From Desmodus rotundus (taxonomy: Eukaryota > Chordata > Mammalia > Chiroptera > Phyllostomidae), in the NCBI RefSeq assembly GCF_022682495.2, contig NC_071397.1:33123427-33187426 (forward strand): DNA of 64,000 nucleotides, in the 5' to 3' direction. The first letter of the stretch is position 1. Each line of letters begins with the position of its first letter. Shown here piece by piece: positions 1-13,500 of the stretch. The notes below the pieces were generated by a model that was not told the DNA's origin, made no database searches, and was given only the letters and a program-made list of their open reading frames with translations. The translations under genes and the position numbers were made by a program.

Positions 1-2100
1 GTTTTGCAATCAATAGGAGAGATTTATAATCAGTGGGTGTATCACACATGCTGACTTAGCAGGACTTTTCCAACTATGCTTAATCACTCTGGGAGAATCT
101 CCAGATGTGTTTGTGCATTCCTGATTTCCAAGGTTGGGGTCACTGGCCTGAGCTCTGGTAGCTCATTAGCATGCACATAATGCGTGCGTCCTGGATTGCA
201 AATTGCTGAGTTCTACTTCCTCTCCTAGACCATCTGCATCCACATCCCTTACTCTGGGGGGACTATTAAAACTACAACAGATTTCATTCCACTTTACCTA
301 CCTTCGAGGGAATGTCACAGCATCTGTCTCTACTGGTCCACACCGGACTGCAGACAATATCAAAATTCTGGATTTGGAACTGCAAACAACCAACAGCAAC
401 ATCAGCTAAAGATGCATGAGAAACATTTTATATTAACATTTCCACATTTTAACTTTTGCCAGCTTTTCACGTAAACTGTCTCAGGGGTGCAAGCCCTTGA
501 GAGCAATGTGATCCTTGCTTCATAAGGAAAGAACATAAGAGCCTGTGCCTAAGAGAAAGACACAGCAATGCAAATGCACGTGTGAAATTCCCACTTCTGA
601 TTCGCTTCTTTGGCTGAAGTGAACTGTTTGAGGGGTTTTTTCAGTGAACATTAATTTCTTTATTTGAGGATTCAGTTCATTAAGAATTTGAAAACAACGA
701 CATTTAAATCAACTTTGAGAGTCTATCCTTGTAGAAAAGTAAAATTTCAAAAGCCATTCTGCATTTATTCTAAAACTAATGCTCTTCTTTTCATACATTC
801 TTACCTAAGGGCTAACTAATCATTTTTATGATTATCCTCAGCTTAACTATTTCAATACAATACAGTTCTCCCTTGGTGTTCACAGAGGAATTGGCTCCAG
901 GAACCCATCGACCCCTCCACACAGACACCAAAATCCTGAGACACTCAAGTCATTTACTTAAAATGAACTAATATTTCTATATAACCTACATACGTCCTCC
1001 AGTATACTTTAAATCATCTCTTGGTTATTTATAATAATTAATACAATGTAGATTTTATATAAATAGTTGTCATATTATATTGCTTAGGGATCAGCTTTTT
1101 GGAATTTTTTTTATTTTCAGCCCTCAGTTGGTTGAATCCACGGATACATAATCCACAAATACAGAGGGCCAAATATATATACTTCCTATTTTTCTACATT
1201 TAAAACATAGAGCTCTTTTAATAAAAAGGAAAAGATTGTTTAGTTATAACCATTATTTTATAACCCTGACATGGTTGTTCTATTTAAATACTAAAACCAA
1301 TATTCAATAAAATATCTGAATTTTAATCACAACTATATTAAACTTGCACTTGTGTTTACACTGTGGAATAAAAATTTCACTTTTGCATCTAGGAGAAAAT
1401 CCTGTCTATGGAAGAAAACTAAATTAAATTAATATTATTAAAATAACAGAAGCCAAAGATGGTACACTTGTTCTTAGAATACTGTTATTATTGATTGGCA
1501 TTTTATATGAACTTAATTAACCTGGTAGAGTGAAAACCTTCAGTTTTAAATGTTGTTACTAGACAGAACTGCAAACAGGTTGTTATTCTCCTGCCTCAAA
1601 ATGAGACAGCGAAGCGCGTGAGGAATGCGGTCAGCTGGCTGCCCTGCTGCACAGGTCTTCCCTCTGGGACCAGCGCCGCAGCCTCCGAGAGAAACCATGG
1701 GCTCTAGTGGTGTCACAGCCAATGTCCACAGATGCTAAAGTCCTGACCGCACAAATTTGTATTAACAATTACTCTCTTTGAAGAACAAAAAATGAGTTAT
1801 TTTAGATTTCACTGATTGTCCTGGCAGCGATTTGTGTTGTGCTGTCCAATTTGATTCCATTTCAAGATGACTACATGATGTTCTCTGTTGCCTTGACATC
1901 TTAGTTTGCTTTTAGGAATAAAGCACATTATTGTATTTTTTCAGTAGCATATTTTTTTAATGTAACTTTTCCAATGTTTCAATCTGAACAAGAAATTTAA
2001 CAATTTAAAACTCATTGAGAAAAAAATTCACTTGTTACTTAAAAAATGCCATTTCTATCTTAATGCAAGGTACCAAGAAAAATAAAAATGTGTGACTTAC
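1..2100. other. Intron 3' of window exon 40
   Basis: It holds the MER2 relic. A GC-richer patch at 1605-1750 has CpGs in an AT-rich background; I cannot assign it, and it does not encode the next expected COL12A1 segment in any frame I checked. Confidence 0.7.
863..1177 (+). mobile_element. MER2-like DNA transposon relic (Tigger-type)
   Basis: The 5' part resembles the MER2 start (cagttctcccttggtgttc, then 'ccaggaaccc', 'caaaatcctgagacactcaa'). The 3' part (ggttgaatccacgg ... acagagggcc) resembles the mirrored end. A TA lies next to each end. It lies in the intron 3' of exon 40. Identified from memory of the consensus. Confidence 0.75.
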
Positions 2101-2250
2101 TGTGGCTGATTTCCTCTCCCCTTTAAGTAGTTTTCCAAGAATTTCATAACCGTCAGTTGTGATATTTCCAGCTTCCTTGATGTCTTTTTCTATAATTTCA
2201 TAGCAGTCGATGTAAATCTTAACACTTTTTGAGGTCACTACAATATGAAC
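2101..2250 (-). CDS. COL12A1: COL12A1 window exon 40: TSPN/LamG-like domain, last exon in window
   Basis: 150 nt, phase 0 at both ends. It reads [19 protein letters not shown], then [18 protein letters not shown] and ends GERKSAT before GTAAGT. GNITT is a candidate N-glycosylation sequon, and the Cys of YIDCYE is typical of this domain. The acceptor is TTTTAG. The gene continues beyond position 1; I found no further exon in 1-2100. Confidence 0.94.
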
Positions 2251-4522
2251 CTAAAAAAATCATGTTTCCATTACAAACTTTCTGCCACAAAAAAATTGGC
2301 TGACTTCTTTATATTTCATATCACAGGTTTAAAAATGTGTTCTTTAAGCTATTCTCATCCCAAATAAAGAGTCTTGGACTAAAAATCCAAGAGCAGGTTG
2401 CAATGTCACGCTATTTATTAACATCAAATCAAATGACCCACTTAGCTTCTCCAGGTCGCAGTTTCCTTCCTCCACAAACATAGGCATAATGTCTTACTTT
2501 CCCACCATGTGCTGTTACTGAGATGACCAGGGACATAACATCATGGATGAGATAACTCTGTAAACTATGAAGAACTATTCACATAAAAGTTAATACATCA
2601 GTAATATTATCTTCAGCAAAAAGGAGCCTCAGTTGTCTTTCACTAACTTTGCTAAATTGAATTTTTAATTGATTTCCTAATTTCAGTCAAAAAGAACTTG
2701 CATACCATATAAATACTAAAGATGGTAAGAGCTAGCATATATATCTCCTATAGAGATTCACCTCTGGAAATCAATAGGCTCGAGATTCAATTTTCTTCTA
2801 AGAATCTTATGTTGATTTATTTTTTCTGATATTGAGGACACTCAGGGTCTTAAGAAATCTATTAGTAGAGATAATTAATAAAGCATTTGTATTTCAACAA
2901 TGTAAAGGATGGTTGCAGGTAATCTGAGTTTATAGTTATGCTGATAGTTTTCACTTAATCACAGCACAGATACTCAAGTAAGCACGTAATGATTATTTTG
3001 AAAAGTTTGGCTCCAAGTTGAAATGAAGAGAAGTTCTCTTAAATACTTTGAGTCAATAAGGATAATGATCTCTAGAGATTTTTTTAAACTGCAAGGTTCT
3101 TTTTCCCATGGAGAATCACCACCAAAGCACTAATTTAGTGCATCTGTAAGTGGTAAATATAAACTGCATATTGCATTTATATAAAAGTAATACAGAGCTT
3201 ACTAAAAATAAAGAAACTTTTATATGCCCACAGCACAATCATCTAATATTGAATTCAAGAAAATCATCAAACAAGCAATCCCAAGACATTTATTATCTAA
3301 TAAGGACTAAAGCTTATACTTTGGTTCTTACGTGAACAATCTCAGAGGCAAATATTACAAAGTGTTTGAAAAGAATTATAGTACACAGGAACATTATTTC
3401 AAATTCAAAACTTTTAATTTGTAACAAAACTATTCCAAATACACTGGTCATTCAATGTCAACCATATGAAGTCGATGCTAAAAATGTATTTTGCTACAAT
3501 CTCTTCCACATGTTTTGTTGCATTTTAAACACATGCAAAATTACAATTCAGAGTGGGCTCTTCATCTGTATATAATTGTTCTAAGAACGTAGGAACTATT
3601 TCCCAACTGTGAAACATTGTTGGTCACAGACCAGCAGAAAGAAATAGGAGCTTTCTTGCCAACTCATCTCCTGTCCCAAGCTCTGCCATTCCCAAAACTT
3701 TATTTTTCATCTATCCCTCTTTTCTTCACATTATAAATTTCTCACTTGGAACTATGTTATTTGTTACAACAGAATGGAGACACAAAAAACTTTTCAAGAG
3801 AATTTTCAAGAAACAATAGCAGTCTGCTATTCCCCACCTGAGCTCTTTTAACCTACCACCTCTTTCCCAAAAGCCCCCTGCATGTCTTTTTCACTCATTT
3901 CCTGCTGTTGGAATACTATTCATTATCCCAAGAAATGAAGGCTTTCGGTTCCTGGATTAAATGGAAAATGAAAGAAGAGTGTTTGAATTCTTGAATCAGT
4001 AAGAATATAAATAGCCAACAGTGCTCAAACTTGGTGTTTGAATTGATAGAATAAATGAGAGTAGGTTAAAAGAATGAGATAAGGGAAAGGAAGAGAAAAA
4101 AAAGAGTATAGTGAAAAAGCAGAGGAGGAATTAGTAAAAGAAACATTATGGAAAAAGGTAGAGAATTTGAGGAGAGAATAGAACTTATGAGAAGAAAATC
4201 ATAATAATACAAATACCTTTCTATAAAGGCAAATAAAGAAGTATTGCCAAAAATTTATCTTCATTTGCAATACTGACTGTCACTATGGACCTCAGCAAAA
4301 TACTGAAAATAAAGCATTCAATAAAAGTTTGAAATTTAAAAAAATAGACCTGACTGGTGTGGCTCAGTAGATTGAGCACCGGCCTGCAAACCAAGGGGTC
4401 ACTGGTTCGATTCCCAGTCAGGTCACATGTCTGGGTTGCAGGCCAGGTCCCCAGTAGGGGGTGCACAAGAGGCAACCACACATTAATGTTTCTCTCCCAC
4501 TCTTTCTCCCTCCCTCCATCTA

Positions 4523-4561
<39 letters not shown>

Positions 4562-7500
4562 ATGTATTATTTAAAATAAATAAATACATAAATAGTTATC
4601 AGTTGACTAACAGAAAATTAAATTTCTAAATCTGTAGTAGGTATGGAAGGAAAAACAAAATAGTTCTTTTTAGCAAATTACTCAAATGTAAGTTTAATAG
4701 GTTTATCAATGAGCCAAAAAGCTTCATAATAACTTTGCCAGATTCAACATGAATTATCAGATAAGGAGCAGTTGAAGCTAATATTTGTCAAACTAGGATT
4801 TGCTTTCCTAATGAGACATTTATTTTACTGCATTTCACCATAAAAGTCAATAACTGTTAAGGGGATATGCCATTATACTCAAAGATCTTTGTTTTTCCTT
4901 TATTGTATTTTGCTTTTCACTAATGTTCACACCATGAAGCTTCTTTGAGTTCTATGAGGAGTCATTTGCCATCTTTACTAAGAATCTAATTCATGAATAA
5001 GGACAACATTCTGAAAAGAAACCAAATTCTCAGGAATAGAATCAGCAAAAAATACAGCTAAATCTACTCAAATATAGAAAAGTTCTTCAATTTTCACTTG
5101 AGCATCAGATTGAACTGGAAATATTTGTACTCTATGTATGGGACTAATTTTCTGAGTGCCATACCAGAGGACTTTTAGACCACTAGTGGATCCAGAGGTA
5201 TTCTGCCTGCTAACTCAATGGATAAAGAAATACTATTAAAAAGTCCATTCCTAACCTAGATTGTTCTTTTCCTTTCTACTATTTCAAACTTCAGTACCCT
5301 TATTTGTCAATTAACCTTTAAAAACATTTTAGAAAGTATTATCCTTGGATGTTAACATACAAAAAACTAAGATCAACGAAAGTAGACAATCACCTAAGAA
5401 TGCATCTTAGAACTTTTAATAAGATATTTTAGAGAATTCATAAGTGTTTTCATATAAAAATGAATCACACAAACATTTATCTTCATTATTTCGGTAGATA
5501 ATAATAACTTAGACTGGCATGTCTGCCACTTCACAGTAAACAAAAGCAAGCAGAAGCAGCTCCATGAAATAATAATTCTATTAATTAAAATATAATAAAA
5601 AAGCTTCAGAAATGAAATGATGTAATGGTTCACAATAAAATGATAGATAGGAAAAAATAGGCATTCTTCTTGTATTTGAAAAGATAGTAGCATAAGATTT
5701 TATTTTTAAAAGATATGGCTATAATCCTATCAATTTAACATGACATTTTAATAAATAATAAAGTAATTTAAAATTTTAAGTCATATTCTTTTTTCTGTAA
5801 CTAAATGACCTTTTTACCTTATGAAAACTTCCATAAAATAATGTCTTCACTTCTTCTGTGTCAAATGTAACAGTCTGCACCTCGCCTCTTGTATCCTTGT
5901 TAAAGAATGACAACGTCTTGCTAGAAGCTGTAATCAACACATAACTGTTACTAAGTCACATGTATGGTATACTTTATATTAAAAGTATTAACAGATGATA
6001 CTTTCTGGTAAGGTGTCTAAAAAACTCAATAATTTTAGTTGAGATAAAACAAAATTAGAATATTTACTAATATGTTATAGTTTTAAAACTTTAAACAGAA
6101 AAGCGTGTATCAAGTAATATATGAGTATAAAGAGTGGGTAAAAAGTAAGTTTACAGTTGTTCATATGGAAAATAATACAATAATTAACAAACAATAATAC
6201 AAGAATAACCTGTTCTGCGTACTTTCAACTGTAAACCTACTTTTGACCCATCCTGTTTAATCAGAAGGTTCTTAAAGAGCACAGAGAAAACATAATCAAC
6301 AATATGTCTGTGTGTGTCTCCAAATAAGATAAAAATCCTTACGATCTGCAATCACCCCAACTTGTGGTTTGTAGTCTCTGTCTGTGATTTGCCAAATTGC
6401 AAAAGGGTCACTGGGAGTTTCTGGGAGAAGTCTGAACAATAATATAATCGTGTATGAAGGAGGGAGTCCATTTGGGTGTAGTTCTCTGTTGTATAGAACA
6501 AATAAATGAATTAATTAATAAGGATTTCTCATCAGAAAAAGAGAATATTTTAAATCTTTAGACCAGAATCTCATTATCAGTAGTCTTAACAGTCATTTAA
6601 TATAATCTGGCTACATATTAGAAGAAGAAAAATTTAGGAAGGACACCAAAAGAGCAAGCACCAAGGGTCCATTATGTAAGCAGTAATGGATCATTTATAA
6701 TCTGATAAGGTCGCAAAACTCTGGGTAATTACCAAATAGTCTTTTATCCTAATAACAAATTTTTTCTAGACATTTAAATTATTATAAAATTATGCAATAA
6801 TTTTAGAGTGATAAACATTACACCTATGAATGTAATTTTAAGAGAATGAGTCTCACTAGATATACTTCATTTCTGTCAAGGGCATAAGATCATAAGGTAA
6901 TGTTTTAATTTCTTCCTCACTTTTTCTAATAGGTTTTACACTTCCAAATTTTTCCCTTGAAATAAGTTAAATCAAATAATCTCCAGAAGCTCATATGTTC
7001 ACAAATACAAAACCAGTACTAAATGTTAAGGTCATGTGCATGTGCAAACGTTTAGTGGTGATAAAGGGATGTAATTCAGTTAAAAGGAAATATTTCTTTG
7101 CTCTAAGGCTGTTAGACCAAAAAAGAAAAAAATGTAGTTCCGTGTGTCCTTCCAGAGCTGAGTTAACCGTTATGCAGGAGGAATCATTGAAGCAAGATTA
7201 ATGGTGTTCTGTCTGAGACCATTTAATAACACTTTATTTCTGAACGTAGAAAAAAGGCCTTAATCATCAACTCTTAGAAGAGAAACTGCTACGAATTTTG
7301 ACAGAGAACACAGCATGTCTCTTGAGGTTTCAAGTCCTTGTACCACACCACTGGCACTTCTGGAACATAATCCTGCCTTACTTCTTCAAACATATGTTCT
7401 GGGCAAGCGGACACAATAGCTTTGTGTGTTCCAAAGCCTACTGTCTTCATAATATCTCTTTAAAAATAATATCTCCTCCATATTAATTCATGTCTAACCT

Positions 7501-10500
7501 TGCCCATTTTTCTTCTTCTTTCTCAGTTAACGAGTCCTTATGAAAAAAAAAGACTTGAATTGCACTTACGCTTCTTTCTGCCACAAGTGCTGACTATTGA
7601 GAGGACAGCCGGCTGTCCTTAGTTAAAATGCAGGTATCACCTCCGGAGGTGACTAAGAGTTAAACGTAGGTATTATGGTTCATTGAAAAACCTGAAACTA
7701 TGAGCCTGCGTGGTTGAACATCCAAAAGTGAGGAACTGCCTGGTCAAACTACAGATGCCATCTCTGCTTCCTTAAAAGAAATTAATTTTGGTTTTAGTCT
7801 GAATTTTCCGTCAGCTTTCCCAGAACATTTCAAATTTCAGACAGCATTTTCTGACCCTGTCCTAAGTTACTGAAAGCTTTATTTCTCCATGTTCTTTTCT
7901 CTCTATAAGTTGCCAAACACATATTTTTCAAGATTAAAATGTTTTCATTTTAACGAATAAGAAATACATATTTTGCTTATCGTTCCCAGGTGCAAGTTTT
8001 CATGGAGTAAAATGTGGTAACAACATCTAGAGCTACCCAACAGATCGCCAGAGCATCGGCCAATAAAAACTAACCACCGCCTGCCTGAACACGGACAGGC
8101 AGAGCTGCTGCAGTCTTTCATCTTCCAGAGGCCTGAAACACGGAAAAGATTGCCGCTCTCTGTCTGCACTCATTCCATCAGTCCCTCTGCACCTCAGGGA
8201 GAAGTATTCCAAATAATAAGTCGCCTTACTGTTTAAACAAACTCCTTTAGAAAAAGCATAGCTACAATCCCAGCCTTAAATTCAAAAGGGTCGGCAATCC
8301 ATAATACTGCAGAACCAGAATGAGATTCTTTGCTCTAAGAAGAGCAAGGCTTGAGTCCTTCTCCTGGGTGACCCTGTGAAAGACAATTAACCCAACTGTA
8401 TTTTTAAAAACTAATCTAGGTCGTTCATAAGGAGTCTTCCGACAAATCTAAAGTGCCAGGTTTCCAAAAGGTCGGCAAAGATTCCAAGAACCTCAAAAAC
8501 ACCCTCTCATCCATTAAAAGAAAAAGAACCCCTGTTGTCACACTTACACTGTGGGCTGATTTACAAAAGCATTCTTCTGCAGCCTGTAAGAGGAGTAGCT
8601 GGGGAAAGACCCTGACTCCAGAGAAACTCCTTGTACGGAAGCAAAATTCTTTTCTGTCAGATTGTAGGCTTCAAGCATCTTAAAACCTTCATATCAGAAA
8701 AGAAAATATTGAAATGAGGCCATTTAAATTATTTAATTGCTTAAACCCTGAAATAAATTAGCCCAAGTTTGTAAATGCTTACCTGGTGAGGTGTAGCCAT
8801 CCAAATAAATGAGAGGACAACCTGCAATGTACAGTGTTTTTTAAGGATGACTCACCAACATGATATGCAAACATTGTATACGTACAGAATGCAGCTATGT
8901 GCAAATGTCAGGTAAAGAAGCCGTTCATGCATTTGTAAACACTAACATCAATCTAATTCTTTATAACGGGTTTCTTTCCATTGGTAGGAGAAATTATACT
9001 ATTGACAAGTATTAGCAATGTTTTCTGACCATATTCCAGTCCAAGTAGAATTTTACAGTGTTCTTAAGAATAGTAAAATACAAATGGAGGGAGAATTTCA
9101 GATGTTTTTCAATAGATTAAAGAACTTTTATTTCACCCAGGGAATTTCAGATTTATGCAAAGGCAGGAGGACTCTGTCTCCATCCAGCCCTCTCCTCTTC
9201 TCTGCCCAGCCCCAGAGCCCCATGCTGCCTACCGAGCACCATGGAACAATGACAAGTGTGCAGTGGTTTTCACCCCGGGGCCCCCACAGCCGGGGGTACC
9301 AGAGAGCAGCTTTCAGGGCCACAGGGAGTGGACGTGAGACAACTGTATTCCTTACCCACCTTTCACCGGTACAGCTCCTTTCTGAGCTTCAAGGACAGTT
9401 TTGAGACTAAAGCACTGGCATTTGTTTACTACCGCCACCTCTCACCAGAGTTCTGAGGTTTTAATATAATGGCTAACAGGGGAAAATATAACATTTTCAA
9501 AGCATAGCCCTTCCTAGGATCAAGAGTCTGGACTAGCCCCTTAACTGTATCCATAATCTAATACCCCAAGAATCAGTGCTAATGGATTGGGAAGAGAATA
9601 AATTGACAAAAATAATCAACATTGTGTATTTCACTGCATTTTAAAAGTTGAACTTACAGTCTAGGAATAACAAGAAAAATCTACACAAAAAATAACCAAT
9701 GGGAGCCAAGTGAATTTCTATGGAGCACACATGTCCAAATGAGTGTTTTCATCGGCCCCTTGAAGCATGGATGTTGACAGAACAAACACCCACTGACTAC
9801 TAATAGGGAAAACCTTCCTCTCACAGAAATGCTCCCACAAATGCATTCCTGAAGCTAAAGACTAATTTACTCAACTGTCACAGGCATTGAGATGGTGGGA
9901 AAAGGATGTATTAAATCACTTTATTTCCATACAAGGACTATATTACATCTTCAAGGCTTAAAATGGACCTCTGACAAGTACACTTTTAGCACGATCTCAA
10001 TAGGAACAATGATTCATCAGTTTCTCAAGGGATTTCCCAGGATCTATTTATGCTCATGCTTAATCCCATATAGGATAGGAATGGCCTACCAAGCAGTTAT
10101 TTTTCAAAACAAGTGAGATTATGAACTGTGTGGTTCTTGACTCACTTGAGGTGGCAGTTTCACAGACGAATGTAATGAGGTTGTCTTCTATCTTCTCAAA
10201 CGATTCGAAGTCATCCACAATGAACACGTGCCGTTCGCTTGGTTTGCTGGCAATGTTGGCGAGCTCATTGTACTCAACATCGGCCACACCCACCACGAAA
10301 ACACTGAACCCTGCAGAGCAGTGTTTACACGTCAACGACATAGCCCTTTCCCTGTCTTTTGTTGTTTAAACAACTCAAAATAAAATCTTATCAGGGCTGA
10401 TGCTGTATTTTCTCAGTGAATGCAGCAAGTACTTTTAATTGACATAAACTCTCTTTAGTGAATATGTACTTTTTCCAGGTCTTCCTATTTTCTGGCTTAT

Positions 10501-13500
10501 AAAATTCAATTAATTGGATTTCCTACAATAAAATCCCAACAAGAGGTAAGCATTTTATTAACAGAAAGATTTGACATGGTGTACATTTCCTTCCACAGAT
10601 CTACAGTCCTGATATACCCATGAATTCTACAGATCTGGTAGGCACCATTATTAACACTTTAAGCTTATGTGACCCAGAAAGCAAGAATGGGCTCATTTAA
10701 AAATGTAATTCTTGAGACTGATTTTCTCAATAAACTTGGGCTCAATGGCAGCATTTTGGTCACTTTTAAAACAGAATCTACAATTCCCACTGGCAATAAC
10801 TTTCATTTATTTAGATTAACACAAATAAACAAAGTTTTCACTCCAAAAGCTGATTTGACTGTAAAACAATAAACTATATAAGGAATTGGTTACATAATTA
10901 GGTATTAGTAAGGTAACATGAGGAGTAAGCATTAATAACCCAAAACTTAAGTCAACTAGGAACATGAAATATGGTGAGATCTGCTCAAAGTGCATAACAT
11001 AGTGGCAATAATTTATAAAAAGATCAGTGCAGTTCCATGTAGCCATGCAATTACCACTATAGATAATGAATAACCTATGTCCACCATGGACCCTACCGGG
11101 ATGGGGGGACAGATGGTGTTAACACAAGTACTGGAAAGACCTTGCTCCATCTCTAATAACCCTAAATAACAAATCCAAAAGGCAGTAGGCACTCGGGATG
11201 TTTGGTTGCCAAGATGTGCCCCAGCGATATGTCCCTGAGCTTTGGCTGCTCTTTCTGTGCAGGGTACCTCTCAGGAAGCTGCTTTGAGCCTGCATCTGCA
11301 AGGCTGTGCCACAGTGAAGGCTTTCCTGTGTCTGTCTCTGCACAGGAACCCGCATCAAGGCTCACTGCTGCTATGGCAGGAAATGCTCTAAGGTCATCAT
11401 CCCATTAGTCCATTCTGTAGCCTCCCAGCCACCATGAGAAAATTTAGCTTGCTTATTGTCAGACCCTGAGTCACATCTTATACAAAGAATATATACCATG
11501 TTATTCTTGAGCAGTTACCAAACTATTCCACAATTAAATATAAACTAAGGGTATGAAATACAGATTAAATAGAAACAATAAAGTAAAATCAGCAAATCTT
11601 AGGGAGCCTTTTGCAATCATTCCTGAACATTTAAAACTGTTAGAATAACAAGTGCAATCACTGGGCATCAAATGCCTGCCTGGCTTACCGGACTGCTGGA
11701 TGACAAAAGCTGCTTTCTTGACCTCGTCCTGTGACCGACCGTCTGTGACCACAACCAGCACTTTGGGGACATTCTTCCTCATTCCACTCTCCCAGGTCAA
11801 GACTTTTTCCTTGATAAATGTGAGAGCCTTACCTACAGAGTGTGGCATGGAGCATGTTAGTGTCACCTTAATGCCCAGCTGGTAAGAATGTGAACAGTAG
11901 AGTGAGATGATACACTCCGTTCTTCTACTCCAAGCGCTCTGGAGAGTGAAGATCTATGTATACTCTGACCAACTGTACCTGTTCTTGTGTTTCCTCCTCT
12001 GTACCTAATGTTCTGGAGGGCCCCGAGGGCTAGGGCCTTGTCATCATACGTGTTCAGCTTGAACTCAGACTTGACCTCATCACTGTACTGCACAAATGAG
12101 ACCTGAAAGAAAATGTGGTTTGTGGTGAGAATGGCATCTCTCTTTTTTTGTTTGAATTTTCCAATGATTGCTCTGGCTGCAGAATGAGAAAAAGAAGTGG
12201 CTCAGACCTGACAGAGAATTATAAGCTCTTTATAGCTAGTATTATAACACGGACTACTGTTGTCTCATTAAATCAACTAATTTCTAATCTTCAATGAAAT
12301 TGACAATAATTGATATTAAAATGTAAATATACTATATTCATATGGTACTTTTCTCTAGGACATAGGAAGGGATGAGTAAAATTGGGGACCAATAAGGTTT
12401 CAAAATTAAAAATGAGACACAGTTTCTTGAACTCAAATGTTGGCTAAGCAATTGGTTCTGCAGTCAATTGCCCCTTCTCACTGACCACATCCACTCGTTA
12501 TGCTAATAGAACACTATCTCATGGGTGATGATAGCAGCACTCATCGCAAACTGAGTGACAGTATGATTTAGTGGAAAGAGGATAGTCTCTGTAGTCAGGA
12601 ATCCTTGGGCTGAAATCCTAGCCCTGCCAAGCAATGGCCACAAGACATTGGGCAAGTTTCTGACATCACTGGGCTTTGGTTTCCTCACCAGTGAAATGGA
12701 GGTAATTATGTTTCCTTTTGAGGATTGTTTTGAAGACGTGTATAGTAATCATGTATAAAAGTAGCTGGCACATAGGAGTTAATACAATATGATAGCTATT
12801 TTTTATTTTCTATCAGATATTTTAAATTTCTAAAAGGATGGAAAAATGGCTTAGTTTTTGACACATTAAGTTGAGAATATAATGGCCTGACTTTTTACTC
12901 TTCCTGGGTTGGAATAATATCCACAGGGTTATTTGGGGATTTGAAATTTCGTATAATCCCTAAAGTACTCTTCCATAAAAGAAGACATAGTTTGTTTATG
13001 AAATTATTTGCAGTTTATGTCAAAATCTCTTATTTACAAAATGCCTCTAAGATGGCTCAATGAAAAAGTATAAACTGCCAAAATAAAGAAGAAAATTCAT
13101 CAAAAGGAATGGGGAAGGAAAAAAGAAAATTCAAAAGAGTAATAATACGATACAGTCTCTTGCTTTAAGGAGTCAATGAGTTAGATAGAAAAAAGTTGCA
13201 CAAAATACCTAAAGGAATACTTTTATGCTTATGTATCATTATACCCAACTCCTTCCCAAAAATACATGTGTAATGAAAATGTCAAATAACAAAAGCCAAA
13301 CCATAATTTGTACTGAAAAGTCTTTCTACTTAAAAAGAGAAGTAAATGTTCACAGCAGCATTATTTACAATAGCCAAGTGCTGGAAACAGCCTAAGTGCC
13401 CAACAGTACGTGAGTGGATTAAAAAACTGTGGTACATTTACACAAAGGATTACTATGCAGCAGAAAGAAAGAAGGAATTCCTACCCATCCTGGCAGCACG

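Larger units (their letters stand above)
2251..5817. other. Intron between exons 40 and 39
   Basis: AT-rich, with the Ves-type SINE at 4347. Nothing else is recognised. Confidence 0.75.
5928..8547. other. Introns 39-38 and 38-37
   Basis: They hold MITE copy 1 and the palindrome pair at 7602-7652 (exon 38 at 6343-6485 lies between). A moderately GC-rich patch at 8040-8170 is unassigned. Confidence 0.7.

Noticed and set aside
1605..1750. Next COL12A1 exon after exon 40
   Set aside because: No frame on the minus strand gives the expected end of the TSPN-like domain or Gly-X-Y repeats; it remains an unassigned GC-richer patch.
4347..4440. Functional tRNA gene
   Set aside because: The A and B boxes belong to a SINE with a long non-tRNA body and A-rich tail; there is no mature tRNA cloverleaf.
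4221..4589. 122-codon minus-strand open frame
   Set aside because: It runs through the Ves-type SINE and its AAAT tail; the repeated YLFI comes from the microsatellite.
9018..9404. 128-codon plus-strand open frame as a possible gene
   Set aside because: There is no recognisable domain, and several equally long frames overlap it on both strands. It is kept only as an unexplained GC-rich block.
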